From contig JAGABI010000024.1 of NCBI GenBank assembly GCA_017614715.1, forward strand, positions 27,999 to 91,998: DNA of 64,000 bases, read 5' to 3'. Shown in pieces: positions 1 through 8,748 of the stretch (its first letter is position 1; each line of letters opens with the position of its first letter). A model generated the notes under the pieces. The model saw only the letters and a program-made list of their open reading frames with translations. It was not told the origin of the DNA and did not search any database. The DNA is from Bacteroidales bacterium (GTDB lineage: Bacteria > Bacteroidota > Bacteroidia > Bacteroidales > UBA932). A program made the position numbers and the translations under genes.

Positions 1-2
1 TT

Positions 3-575
3 GAGGCTGCCAAGCTGCGCGCAACCCTGGGTGAAATCAGCGACGCATGCGAAAAAGTTGTAGGACGTTATAAAGCCGTAATCCGTATGAACACAGGTGT
101 TTACTCTTCTGAGATAAAGAAGGACGCAGAATTTGAGAAGGCTAAGGAGATGGTGGCATCTTTCGCAAAGAAAGAGGGCCGTCAGCCCCGTATCATGGTT
201 GCCAAGCTTGGCCAGGACGGTCACGACCGCGGCGCCAAGGTGGTAGCTACCGGCTATGCCGACTGCGGATTCGACGTCGATATGGGTCCCCTGTTCCAGA
301 CTCCTGAAGAGGCTGTGAAAGAGGCTGTAGAGAACGACGTACATGTAATTGGCGTATCCTCCCTTGCAGCAGGTCACAAGACTCTCGTGCCTCAGGTTGT
401 GGAAGAGCTCAAGAAGTACGGCCGCGAGGATATCATCGTAATCGTGGGCGGCGTTATCCCGCCTCAGGATTACGACTTCCTGTACAAGAGCGGCGCAGCA
501 GCCATCTTTGGCCCAGGTACCCGCATCGCAAAATGCGTTATCGAAATCATGAAACTCCTGGGCGAGAAAGAGTAA
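3..575 (+). CDS. mutB: Methylmalonyl-CoA mutase large subunit, C-terminal part (5' end outside window)
   Basis: The enzyme interconverts succinyl-CoA and (R)-methylmalonyl-CoA using adenosylcobalamin, in the propionate/succinate pathway common in Bacteroidales. The frame is open from the window edge, so the real start lies upstream and the methionine codon at 87 is internal. The sequence before it (EAAKLRATLGEISDAC) is the usual mutase linker. The visible part is the B12-binding Rossmann domain, with the cobalamin motif GQDGHDRG (DxHxxG), then GVSSLAAGH and VIVGGVIP. The TAA stop is followed by a strong terminator. The family assignment is secure. The gene symbol (mutB or scpA) is only convention. 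Confidence 0.95.
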   Translation, partial: EAAKLRATLGEISDACEKVVGRYKAVIRMNTGVYSSEIKKDAEFEKAKEMVASFAKKEGRQPRIMVAKLGQDGHDRGAKVVATGYADCGFDVDMGPLFQTPEEAVKEAVENDVHVIGVSSLAAGHKTLVPQVVEELKKYGREDIIVIVGGVIPPQDYDFLYKSGAAAIFGPGTRIAKCVIEIMKLLGEKE

Positions 576-593
576 TCTTCCCTCCCCATAATG

Positions 594-631
594 CAACAAA
601 CCCGGCCCACAACGGTCGGGTTTGTTGTTTT
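594..631 (+). terminator. Rho-independent terminator after mutB
   Basis: An 11-bp stem (CAACAAACCCG at 594-604 with CGGGTTTGTTG at 617-627) encloses a 12-nt loop and is followed by T residues. It ends the mutase transcript. The stem is nearly symmetrical, so it may also help to stop the minus-strand gene that ends at 749. The rest of 632-748 holds nothing I recognise. Confidence 0.85.
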
Positions 632-748
632 CGTGGCAGCAACACTTCTGGCTATCAGCGCATTACACACATTCGCTTGCGCAATTTTACACAAGCGAGA
701 GTATGGAAAAGACTGATAATCAGTATCGAAGGTGCCACGGACACCGGG

Positions 749-2062
749 CTATTTGTTTTCCAGGGGTGAAATAACCGCTTTGCGGTAGTAGGAGACTACC
801 TGCAGGCTGTCGCGCATTTCAAAGGCGCGGGTTTTGGCCTTTTCAAATGCGGGCATATTCCCTTTGGAGATGGGATCGGCCGGGGGCGTGACCATCTTCA
901 GGGGATTGATGGGTTTGTTGTTCTCCCAGATGCGGAAATCGAGATGCGGGCCGGTGCAGCGTCCGGTGGCACCGACGTAGCCGATGACCTGGCCCTGCGA
1001 CACCCGGGCCCCGGGGCGGATACCCTTACCGAATTTGGAGAGATGCAGATATGCCGTGCGATAGTTTTTGGTATGCTGGATGCGGACGGTGTTGCCACCA
1101 GCCCCCTCATGCCGGGCCGACTGCACCACCCCGTCGCCGATGCTCACCACCGGAGTCCCTTTGGGGGCAGCGTAATCCACGCCGGTATGAGGCTGGACGC
1201 GGCGGGTCACAGGATGGCGGCGGGCATAGGAGAAGCCCGAACTGATGCGGGAGAATTTCAAGGGCGCCTTGAGGAAGGCCTTGCGAGACCCTTCGCCCTT
1301 CTCGTTCCAGTATTTGTTGCCACCCGCCTTGCCTTCATCAAAATAGTATGCCTGATACTCCTTGCCGGCGTGTATGAAAGATGCATAATAAACTTTGCCC
1401 ACTTCTGTCACCTGGCCGTCACACTCTTCTGTCTCATACACCGCCTTGAAGCCGTCACCCTTCTGCAGGGCAAAGAAGTCGATGGTCCATGCAAAAATAT
1501 CTGAAAGCTTGATTGCCAGCAGCGGGGTGCACCCCTCCTTCTGGGTGTCATACCAAAGGGAATTGTTGATGGTCACCTCATCGTAATGGAGGGCGGTGGT
1601 CATTTCTTTCTCATCCACATAGACTTTCAGGGTATCCTGAAGCGAGAACACCACCACGCTGCGCCGGTCGCGGTCATACACCAGATAAGCGAGCCGGTCG
1701 TCGCCGGTGGTGTCCGGCTCAAAATAAGCATGATACCGGTTGCCTACACGGATGTCTTTCACATCGAACACCTTGCGTCCGGCATCAATGAGTTCGTTCA
1801 CGGTGTTCTGCGGCACTCCCAGGGACTCCATGATCACAGAGAAGTAATCCCCCTCTTTGACTTCACCGTCTTCCACCGAATACATATCCACCGGAATCCC
1901 GTGCTCGTAGATGTGCTCATCTTCTGCCCCGGCACTGCTTCCGGAGTCGTTGCGAACTGCTACAGGCGCTTCTGTGGCTGCATTTTCTGTGTTGCTGCGG
2001 GCACATCCCACCCCTATTGTGACCGCCGTAGCGACAGCCAGTATTGCGACTCTTAAATCCAT
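749..2062 (-). CDS. M23-family murein endopeptidase, probably a lipoprotein
   Basis: Probable zinc-dependent peptidoglycan endopeptidase acting in the periplasm. The C-terminal third is a LytM/M23 domain with the metal ligands HTGVDYAAPKG (HxxxD) and the later HLHLSK and PHLDFRIW motifs. The long N-terminal part resembles the substrate-occluding regions of Bacteroidota M23 proteins. I start it at the ATG at 2062 because a short basic-hydrophobic signal and a possible lipobox (IGVGC) follow at once. The frame is open further upstream to 2176, but that part would run through the AT-rich promoter region shared with mraZ. It is divergent from the dcw cluster, which fits a cell-wall role. Stop is TAG. 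Confidence 0.85.
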   Translation of the reverse strand: MDLRVAILAVATAVTIGVGCARSNTENAATEAPVAVRNDSGSSAGAEDEHIYEHGIPVDMYSVEDGEVKEGDYFSVIMESLGVPQNTVNELIDAGRKVFDVKDIRVGNRYHAYFEPDTTGDDRLAYLVYDRDRRSVVVFSLQDTLKVYVDEKEMTTALHYDEVTINNSLWYDTQKEGCTPLLAIKLSDIFAWTIDFFALQKGDGFKAVYETEECDGQVTEVGKVYYASFIHAGKEYQAYYFDEGKAGGNKYWNEKGEGSRKAFLKAPLKFSRISSGFSYARRHPVTRRVQPHTGVDYAAPKGTPVVSIGDGVVQSARHEGAGGNTVRIQHTKNYRTAYLHLSKFGKGIRPGARVSQGQVIGYVGATGRCTGPHLDFRIWENNKPINPLKMVTPPADPISKGNMPAFEKAKTRAFEMRDSLQVVSYYRKAVISPLENK

Positions 2063-2154
2063 AGTGATAGTGATTTCCAAAGCCAAATTTAAGCACTTGT
2101 GTAATTTTTTGGAAATTTTTGTAAAAAAATGTAAAAAATTCGAGAAAAGTATTT

Positions 2155-2162
2155 TACCTTTG
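2155..2162 (+). promoter_or_regulatory. Bacteroidota -7 box (TACCTTTG) upstream of mraZ
   Basis: TACCTTTG matches the TAnnTTTG -7 consensus of the Bacteroidota primary sigma factor and lies 24 nt before the mraZ start. The -33 element is not clear. The surrounding 2100-2150 stretch is A/T-tract rich and is shared with the divergent M23 gene. This is the only strong candidate promoter seen before the dcw cluster. Confidence 0.55.
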
Positions 2163-2185
2163 CATACACACATCACTCTATTTAT

Positions 2186-2632
2186 ATGACCAATTTTATC
2201 GGCGAATACAAGGCGAAGGTAGATGACAAGGGGAGGCTGGTCTTCCCTGCCGCCTTCAAGGCCATCTGCGGAGATAGCATCAAGCAGGGTTTCGTCGTTA
2301 AAAAGACCTTGTTCGTTAACTGCCTCGAGATGTACTCATATGAGTCGTGGGAGAAGGAATCCGAGGCAGTTCGATCGAGGCTCAACCTTTTCAACAGGGA
2401 TGACGAGCGTTTCTGGCGTGCTTACACCAGCAACCGCACCTTTGTTGTTCCCGACGAGAAACTTGGCAGGATATCCATCCCCAAGGCTCTCCTGGAATCG
2501 GTTGGTATCGAAAAAGAGGCTGTATTTTGCGGCCGGGACTTCAAGATTGAGATTTGGGCGAAGGATAGTCTCGAAAGCACCCAATTATCCGACGAAGAAT
2601 ATGTAGCACTGGCAGAAAAGACGCTTGGATAA
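2186..2632 (+). CDS. mraZ: MraZ, transcriptional regulator of the dcw cluster
   Basis: DNA-binding protein with two SpoVT/AbrB-like halves, forming ring oligomers that bind repeats upstream of the dcw operon. The first half has the hallmark start (FIGEYKAKVDDKGRLVFPAAFK). The second half carries the matching DEKLGRISIPKALLE. At 148 aa it has normal length. It is the first gene of the cluster, and its stop lies 14 nt before the preferred rsmH start. It probably represses its own operon, by analogy with enterobacterial MraZ. I did not identify a clear repeat operator. Confidence 0.95.
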   Translation: MTNFIGEYKAKVDDKGRLVFPAAFKAICGDSIKQGFVVKKTLFVNCLEMYSYESWEKESEAVRSRLNLFNRDDERFWRAYTSNRTFVVPDEKLGRISIPKALLESVGIEKEAVFCGRDFKIEIWAKDSLESTQLSDEEYVALAEKTLG

Positions 2633-2648
2633 GCAGGAGGTACCGGTT

Positions 2649-3527
2649 ATGTCTGAATATCATACACCTGTTCTATTAAAGGAAAGTGTATCCGCCCTCT
2701 CAATTAAGCCAAGCGGCGTGTATGTAGATGCCACGTTCGGCGGAGGCGGCCATAGCAGGGCAATTTTAGAACAGTTATCGGACAAGGGACGGCTGATTGC
2801 CATGGATCAGGATATCGACGCCCTGGCAAACGCCCCCAGTGACGAGCGGCTTATACCGACACACTCAAACTTCAGGTTTATCCGCAACTGGATACTCTTC
2901 TATGGGTTTGAGGCTGCCGACGGCATTCTCGCGGACCTTGGTGTATCGTCGCACCAGTTCGACACTGCCAGCCGGGGCTTCTCTTTCCGCTTTGACAGTG
3001 CGCTGGACATGCGGATGAATGCCGGATCGGGCAAAACTGCAGAGGAAGTGCTCAACTCATATACAGAGGAGGCGCTGGAGCGCATCTTCCGCGAGTATGG
3101 AGAGATAACCAACAGCCGGCTTGCCGCCAGACTCGTTTGCGAGCGGCGCTCACAAGGGCCGATTGACACAACGGAGGCGCTGAACGCGGCGCTGGAGAGG
3201 GCCACCCCCCAGTTTGCGCAGCACAAGTATCTGGCTAAGGTTTATCAGGCTCTCCGCATTGAGGTGAACGACGAGATGAAGGCGCTGGAGCGCTTTATGC
3301 CGATGGCGGTGAAATCGCTTGCCCTGGGGGGAATCCTGGCGGTGATTACATATCATTCGCTTGAGGACCGCATCGTTAAGAACGCCCTGCGGGACGCAAT
3401 AACGGAAGGCACGATGGAGAAGGTCACTGCGAAGCCTATCCTCCCGGCAGAGGATGAGATAGCGGGCAACACGCGCGCCCGGAGTGCCAAACTGCGCGTG
3501 GCAAGAAAGGTTGCAATGAAACGATAG
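2649..3527 (+). CDS. rsmH: 16S rRNA m4C1402 methyltransferase RsmH (MraW)
   Basis: S-adenosylmethionine-dependent N4-methylation of C1402 in 16S rRNA. The SAM-binding motif VDATFGGGGHSRAIL is near the N-terminus. DLGVSSHQFDTASRGFSF and the C-terminal ITYHSLEDRIVKN are family signatures. I start at ATG 2649 because an exact AGGAGG ribosome-binding site (2635-2640) sits 8 nt upstream, which is unusually strong for this phylum. A longer reading starts at TTG 2625 inside mraZ. Stop is TAG, 8 nt before ftsL. Confidence 0.95.
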   Translation: MSEYHTPVLLKESVSALSIKPSGVYVDATFGGGGHSRAILEQLSDKGRLIAMDQDIDALANAPSDERLIPTHSNFRFIRNWILFYGFEAADGILADLGVSSHQFDTASRGFSFRFDSALDMRMNAGSGKTAEEVLNSYTEEALERIFREYGEITNSRLAARLVCERRSQGPIDTTEALNAALERATPQFAQHKYLAKVYQALRIEVNDEMKALERFMPMAVKSLALGGILAVITYHSLEDRIVKNALRDAITEGTMEKVTAKPILPAEDEIAGNTRARSAKLRVARKVAMKR

Positions 3528-3535
3528 AACTTGAT

Positions 3536-3871
3536 ATGAGCGGCAAAGGGAAGGCAATGTCCTGGTTCACCGGATTGTTCGGTGGAGAATATATTGCAAA
3601 AAAAGGTGTTGACAGACAACTTCTGTTCTTCTTTTTTTGTTTTATGCTGGTAAGCTTGTACCTGATGTGGGGACTCTGGGTAGAGGACCGGATGGCGGCC
3701 ATCAACAAAAACGACAAGGTAATAGAAGAACTCCAGATAGAATTCCACGAAAAGGATTTGCAGCTCACCGGCCTGGACCAGCGGACAAAGATAGAGAAGA
3801 TGTTGCTCCAAGGGGGCAACACCTCCCTGCACGCCCCCCAGGACCCGCCGCAACGAATTGTTATAGAATAA
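3536..3871 (+). CDS. ftsL: FtsL-like septum protein
   Basis: Small bitopic membrane protein of 111 aa. It has a cytoplasmic N-terminus, one strong transmembrane helix (around residues 31-52, rich in Phe/Leu) and a periplasmic segment with coiled-coil character (KVIEELQIEFHEKDLQL). Sequence similarity among FtsL proteins is poor. The call rests on size, topology and the conserved position between rsmH and ftsI. FtsL joins FtsB and FtsQ to activate FtsW/FtsI at the septum. It starts 8 nt after rsmH and ends 1 nt before ftsI. Confidence 0.8.
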   Translation: MSGKGKAMSWFTGLFGGEYIAKKGVDRQLLFFFFCFMLVSLYLMWGLWVEDRMAAINKNDKVIEELQIEFHEKDLQLTGLDQRTKIEKMLLQGGNTSLHAPQDPPQRIVIE

Positions 3872-3872
3872 G

Positions 3873-5885
3873 ATGAAGCAAAACGCAATCAAGGTGGCGC
3901 TGGTTTACGCGCTGTTCATGCTGATAGCTATAATAGCTGTCGGCAGGATTGTGTATTTGCAATTCTTTGACAAGGGTATCAAAACTACAATCTATACCCC
4001 CCAGGTTTTCCGCGAAGATACGATTTCTCCCATAAGGGGGAGTATCATTGCCCGCGACGGACGTTATCTGGCCTTCTCCACCCCGGAATATTTCATAAGG
4101 ATGGACTGCACCGTGTCAAAGGACACCACTTTCGAGAACAACGTCCGCAGCCTGGCGGAGGCACTCGCAAACGGCTTCGGCGAGAAGAGCGCAGACGAAT
4201 ATGAGCGGATGCTCCGGAACGACCGCGCAGCCGGCAAACGCTACTCCAAACTACTAAGGCAGCACGTCAGTTATGACGAGATGAAGGCCATCAGCGGATA
4301 TCCCATTCTCCGGCTGGGCAACCGCAGAGGCGGCCTGATTGTTGAGCCCACCGATCACCGTGAGTATCCTTACGACAAACTTGCATTCCGTACCCTCGGA
4401 TATCTGCGCAGCAGCGAAGACCACCCGCACATCGGTGTGGAAGGCGCACTGGATTCAGTACTTCGCGGCACTCCGGGCCTGAGGCCAATGCGCAAAATAG
4501 ATAAAGGTATCTGGATTCCCGATGCCGAATTCCCTGAGACACCTGCGATAAACGGGCAGGATGTCCAGATTTCGATAGACATCGATATGCAGGATATTGC
4601 ACAGAGGGCGCTGTTACGCAAGATAGAGAACGAAGCCGACCTCGAAGCCGGCACCGTGATAGTGATGGAGGTGGCCACCGGGGAAATCCGGGCGATGGTC
4701 AATATGGAGAAAGACGAGCACGGCCGATTCACGGAGCAGTACAATTACGCCATCGGCCGTCTTGGAGAGCCTGGCAGCGTATTCAAACTGGCTACCCTGG
4801 TAACCGCCCTGGAGGACAAGAAGGTTACTCTTGAAACCACCCAGAGGGCAGACGTTATTTGGCACTACGGCAAGACCGCCTTTGAGGACACCTACCTGCG
4901 CCACTACAGCAGCATCACCGTGCGCAAGGGGCTGGAGATCTCCTCCAATAACGTGTTCCGCCGCATCGCCGCCGAGAAGTACGGCAAAAATCCACAGGAA
5001 TTCGTGGACAAGCTCAATAATGAGCGCCGTATCAGTTATAACTATAATTTTGATTTGCCCGGAATGGGCAAGGCCCGCATCCGCGACCCCAAAGACAATC
5101 TTTGGAGCCCCGCCGACCTGCCCCAGATAGGAATGGGATATGCCGTACAGCTCACCCCGCTGCACATCCTCAGTTTCTACAACGCAGTGGCCAACGACGG
5201 GGTCATGGTCAAACCTCACATCTTCGTCAACCTCCAGCGAGGCGGTAACGTAGAGTACACCTACCCGGTAGAGACCATCGGACAGGTATGTTCCAAAGAG
5301 ACCGCAGCCAAGGCAAAAGAGGCTCTCCGCGGCGTCGTGATTGGCGAGAGCGGTACCGCACGCCGCGCATTTGCAAACTGCAAGGTTCATGTAGCCGGCA
5401 AGACAGGCACCGCCCGTATCGCTCTTCCGCGCGGCGGATATATGGACGGCGCCGGCCGCAAGAAGCACCAGGGCTCATTTGTGGGCTTCTTCCCTTACGA
5501 AAATCCAAAGTACTCCATAATAGTGGTGGTTTATTCCAGGCTGGCCGCAAGGAACTTCTACGGCGGTACCTGGGGAGGTCCGGTAGCTTGTGAGATTATT
5601 GATAACATTTATGCCTCCTCGCCCGACTGGAACACTCCCATCGTGTCGTCGGGGGCTATGCCGGACATTGCAAAGGATCTTCACCAGAGCCAGAACGACA
5701 CTATACACGGCGTACCCAACGTTATAGGGATGGGTCTGCGCGATGCAGTCTATCTACTTGAATCTCAAGGATATAAGGTTGAATCCAAGGGGCGTGGCAA
5801 GATTGTGGAGCAGAGCCCCGCAGCCGGTTCAAAAATCAATACAAAAACAGATTGTGTAACCCTTTCACTTGCAGAGAATATATGA
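3873..5885 (+). CDS. ftsI: FtsI/PBP3-type septal transpeptidase with PASTA domain
   Basis: Class B penicillin-binding protein that cross-links septal peptidoglycan. It has one N-terminal membrane helix (about residues 7-27), a dimerisation region and a transpeptidase domain. The active-site motifs are SVFK (Ser302), SSN (357-359) and KTG (510-512). A single C-terminal PASTA repeat (about residues 600-670, NVIGMGLRDAVYLLESQGY) follows, as in many Bacteroidota FtsI proteins. At 670 aa it is a normal length. The stop is TGA overlapping the murE start in ATGA, a clear case of TGA used as stop in this genome. Confidence 0.95.
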   Translation: MKQNAIKVALVYALFMLIAIIAVGRIVYLQFFDKGIKTTIYTPQVFREDTISPIRGSIIARDGRYLAFSTPEYFIRMDCTVSKDTTFENNVRSLAEALANGFGEKSADEYERMLRNDRAAGKRYSKLLRQHVSYDEMKAISGYPILRLGNRRGGLIVEPTDHREYPYDKLAFRTLGYLRSSEDHPHIGVEGALDSVLRGTPGLRPMRKIDKGIWIPDAEFPETPAINGQDVQISIDIDMQDIAQRALLRKIENEADLEAGTVIVMEVATGEIRAMVNMEKDEHGRFTEQYNYAIGRLGEPGSVFKLATLVTALEDKKVTLETTQRADVIWHYGKTAFEDTYLRHYSSITVRKGLEISSNNVFRRIAAEKYGKNPQEFVDKLNNERRISYNYNFDLPGMGKARIRDPKDNLWSPADLPQIGMGYAVQLTPLHILSFYNAVANDGVMVKPHIFVNLQRGGNVEYTYPVETIGQVCSKETAAKAKEALRGVVIGESGTARRAFANCKVHVAGKTGTARIALPRGGYMDGAGRKKHQGSFVGFFPYENPKYSIIVVVYSRLAARNFYGGTWGGPVACEIIDNIYASSPDWNTPIVSSGAMPDIAKDLHQSQNDTIHGVPNVIGMGLRDAVYLLESQGYKVESKGRGKIVEQSPAAGSKINTKTDCVTLSLAENI

Positions 5886-7351
5886 CACTGGACAGATTGA
5901 CGGCAGGTCTTGACATAATTGAAATATCGGCAAAACGGCCCCTGGAGATATGCAGCGTTGAGACCGACTCCCGCAAGTGTACCCCCGGCAGTCTGTTTGT
6001 GGCTGTGGAGGGGAATGCAGTGGACGGACATAAGTTCATAGCCAAGGCAATAGAAAACGGCGCTGTAGCCGTAGTGTATCAGAATAGGGAGGCCTTTGAA
6101 ATGACCGATACCGACCGGGTGGTTTACATAAAAGTAGCATCAAGCCGGCGCGCCCTGGCCACCCTGGCGGCCAATTTTTACGACAACCCCTCTGCGAAGC
6201 TGAATCTGGTGGGTGTAACCGGCACAAACGGCAAGACCACCACCGCCACCCTGCTGTATCGCCTTTTCACCTCGCTCGGCTACGAGTGCGGCCTGATATC
6301 TACCATCGCCAATTTTATCGGCAGCAAGCGCTACCACACCGACCATACCACCCCCGACCCGCTGGAGCTGAACGCCCTGCTGGCAGAGATGGCAGATGCC
6401 GGCTGCGAGTATTGCTTCATGGAGGTCAGCTCGCACGCAGTGAGCCAGGACCGCGTTGCCGCGCTGAAGTTCCGGGGCGGCATCTTCTCAAACCTGACGC
6501 ACGACCACCTGGACTATCACAAGACATTCGACAACTACCGCGACTGCAAGAAAGCCTTTTTTGACGGCCTGCCCAAGGACGCGTTTGCGCTGGTGAACAT
6601 AGACGACGCCAACGGCGAGGTGATGGTGCAGAACTGCAAGGCGCACATCTACCGCTACTCGTGCAAGAAGATGGCGGACTTCCGCTGCCGGCTGCTGGAA
6701 GAGACTATGGACGGCATGCAGCTGGTGATGGACGGCGTGCAGGTATGGACCCGCTTCATAGGGGCGCACAACGCATACAACCTGCTGGCCGTGTATTCTG
6801 CCGCAATCCTGCTTGGCGCAAACAAGGAGGAGACCCTCACCCTGCTGAGCGCGATGAAGGCGGTGGACGGCCGTCTCGAATATATCAAGGGGGGCAACAA
6901 CATCACTGCCGTGGTAGATTACGCCCATACCCCCGATGCTTTGGAGAATGTGCTCAAGACGCTCAAGGAGGCGGCCAAAGGGGAATTCCTGATATGCGTG
7001 TTCGGATGCGGCGGCGACCGCGACCGCACCAAACGCCCCGAGATGGGACAGATTGCAGCCAAGTATGCCGACCGGGTAGTGGTAACCTCCGACAACCCCC
7101 GCACCGAGCAGCCTGAGGATATAATTCAAGAGATACGCGCCGGAATGGATACAGCCGCCCGCGCAAAATCGGTGTTCATCACCGACCGTGCAGAGGCAAT
7201 CCGCAGCGCGATAGTATTCGCCCCGGAAGGTGCCGTGATACTGGTTGCCGGCAAGGGACATGAAGATTACCAGATAATAGGAACAACAAAACATCATTTC
7301 GACGACAAGGAGGTCATCTCCGGGGTCTTCGCTTCAATGGAGAAACAATAA
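5882..7351 (+). CDS. murE: MurE, UDP-MurNAc-tripeptide synthetase (meso-DAP type)
   Basis: ATP-dependent addition of the third amino acid to UDP-MurNAc-L-Ala-D-Glu in the cytoplasm. The P-loop GTNGKTTT is at residues 114-121. The specificity motif DNPR (404-407) is the form found in meso-diaminopimelate enzymes, so the murein is probably DAP-type. I start it at ATG 5882, in ATGA overlap with ftsI. An in-frame codon at 5852 lies inside ftsI and would add residues with no counterpart in the family. Confidence 0.95.
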   Translation: MTLDRLTAGLDIIEISAKRPLEICSVETDSRKCTPGSLFVAVEGNAVDGHKFIAKAIENGAVAVVYQNREAFEMTDTDRVVYIKVASSRRALATLAANFYDNPSAKLNLVGVTGTNGKTTTATLLYRLFTSLGYECGLISTIANFIGSKRYHTDHTTPDPLELNALLAEMADAGCEYCFMEVSSHAVSQDRVAALKFRGGIFSNLTHDHLDYHKTFDNYRDCKKAFFDGLPKDAFALVNIDDANGEVMVQNCKAHIYRYSCKKMADFRCRLLEETMDGMQLVMDGVQVWTRFIGAHNAYNLLAVYSAAILLGANKEETLTLLSAMKAVDGRLEYIKGGNNITAVVDYAHTPDALENVLKTLKEAAKGEFLICVFGCGGDRDRTKRPEMGQIAAKYADRVVVTSDNPRTEQPEDIIQEIRAGMDTAARAKSVFITDRAEAIRSAIVFAPEGAVILVAGKGHEDYQIIGTTKHHFDDKEVISGVFASMEKQ

Positions 7352-7355
7352 CGCC

Positions 7356-8612
7356 ATGCTATATCATCTTTTCAACTGGTTGCACGCCCAGGGCATCGAC
7401 TTCGCAGGTGCCGGCCTTATGAAATATATCTCCTTCAGGGTCGTCTGCTGCGCCCTGGTGAGCATCATCACCGCTCTCTGGGCAGGCAAGAACATAATAA
7501 AGAAACTCCGTAAGAATCAGATCGGGGAAGAGATCCGCGACCTGGGGCTCGAAGGGCAGCTGAGCAAGAAGGGAACCCCCACGATGGGCGGTATGATTAT
7601 AGCGCTGGCGGTACTTGTCCCGATACTGCTCTTTGGCGACCTGACCAACCTGAATAACATCCTGCTGATTATCGCCACGGTCTGGCTGGGCTTCGTGGGG
7701 TATCTCGACGATCATGCAAAGATTGTAAAGCACAATAAGGACGGCCTCTCCGGCAAAAAGAAAATTCTGGCACAGGTGGTGCTGGGCCTGGTGGTCGGCA
7801 TCACGCTGCTCTTCAGCAGCCAGCTGGGCTTCAGGGTACGCAGCAACAATAATCCTGAAGCCACGGCAGAACATCATGTGGCATCTGTGGTTGTGGAGAA
7901 CAACGCCAAGACCACCATCCCGTTCGTAAAAAACAACGAGTTTGACTACTCGTGGCTCTCTCCTTTCAAGGGGGAGGCTGGCAAGTGGTGGACCTGGGCT
8001 CTCTATATCCTGGTTATTATTTTCATCATCACCGCCTGCTCCAACGGTGCCAACCTCACCGACGGCATGGACGGATTATCGGCTGGCGTCGCGGCAATAG
8101 TGGGCACGACGCTTGGCATACTGGCATATCTGTCGGGCCACGTCGGATACGCCAACTATTTGAATATCATGTATATTCCTGCGAGTGGCGAGATAGCGGT
8201 GTATATGGCCGCACTGGTGGGAGCCCTGCTGGGATTCCTCTGGTATAACTCGTTCCCTGCAAAGGTATTTATGGGGGACACCGGAAGCCTTATGCTGGGT
8301 GGTGTGATAGGAGTTTGCGCCGTGCTCATCCGCAAGGAGCTGCTGCTCCCCATCCTGTGTGGCGTCTATCTGGCAGAAAGTCTCTCTGTTATTATCCAGA
8401 GGGGATATTTTAAATATACAAAGAAAAAAACAGGTACGGGTGTAAGGGTTTTCAGAATGGCTCCCCTCCATCATCATTTCCAGAAAGAGGAGCCCGATGC
8501 ACTTATTCAGAAACCCGATGAGATCCAGCCCGAGGCTCGCATAGTCTCCCGCTTCTGGATTGTCTCCATCATCCTTGCCGTACTGACTATTGTAACTCTA
8601 AAGATCAGATAA
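7356..8612 (+). CDS. mraY: MraY, phospho-MurNAc-pentapeptide transferase
   Basis: Integral membrane enzyme that makes lipid I from UDP-MurNAc-pentapeptide and undecaprenyl phosphate. Motifs seen: DD at 118-119 (YLDDHAK), NLTDGMDGL from residue 233, FMGDTGSLMLGG, and the cytoplasmic HHHFQ. At 418 aa it is longer than the E. coli enzyme. The extra length is a soluble insert at about residues 160-205, typical of Bacteroidota. It starts 4 nt after murE. Confidence 0.95.
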   Translation: MLYHLFNWLHAQGIDFAGAGLMKYISFRVVCCALVSIITALWAGKNIIKKLRKNQIGEEIRDLGLEGQLSKKGTPTMGGMIIALAVLVPILLFGDLTNLNNILLIIATVWLGFVGYLDDHAKIVKHNKDGLSGKKKILAQVVLGLVVGITLLFSSQLGFRVRSNNNPEATAEHHVASVVVENNAKTTIPFVKNNEFDYSWLSPFKGEAGKWWTWALYILVIIFIITACSNGANLTDGMDGLSAGVAAIVGTTLGILAYLSGHVGYANYLNIMYIPASGEIAVYMAALVGALLGFLWYNSFPAKVFMGDTGSLMLGGVIGVCAVLIRKELLLPILCGVYLAESLSVIIQRGYFKYTKKKTGTGVRVFRMAPLHHHFQKEEPDALIQKPDEIQPEARIVSRFWIVSIILAVLTIVTLKIR

Positions 8613-8626
8613 GCAAAGGGATGAAC

Positions 8627-8665
8627 AAGTCCCTCCCCCAGGGGGAGGGATTAGGGTGGGGGTAG
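8627..8665. repeat. Dispersed GC-rich palindromic repeat, copy 1
   Basis: A CCCTCCCCC/GGGGGAGGG hairpin followed by TTAGGGTGGGGGT lies between mraY and murD. A diverged copy in the opposite orientation is at 49246-49285, between hisA and hisH. Both have the same order: CCCCCACC, TAA, palindrome, ACTT (read on minus here). This looks like a REP- or MITE-type intergenic element. It lacks a T tract, so it is not an obvious terminator. Confidence 0.65.
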
Positions 8666-8748
8666 AAAATAAGCAAAATGTGCGGTGGGTTAAAAACGGT
8701 AGCGTAAGATAAACATTCGAAAGAAGAAAAAGGTAGAAAACAGATAAT

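Noticed and set aside
632..738. CGTGGCA/TGCCACG inverted repeat between mutB and the M23 gene
   Set aside because: Seven bases separated by about 90 nt can arise by chance, and no other mobile-element sign is present.
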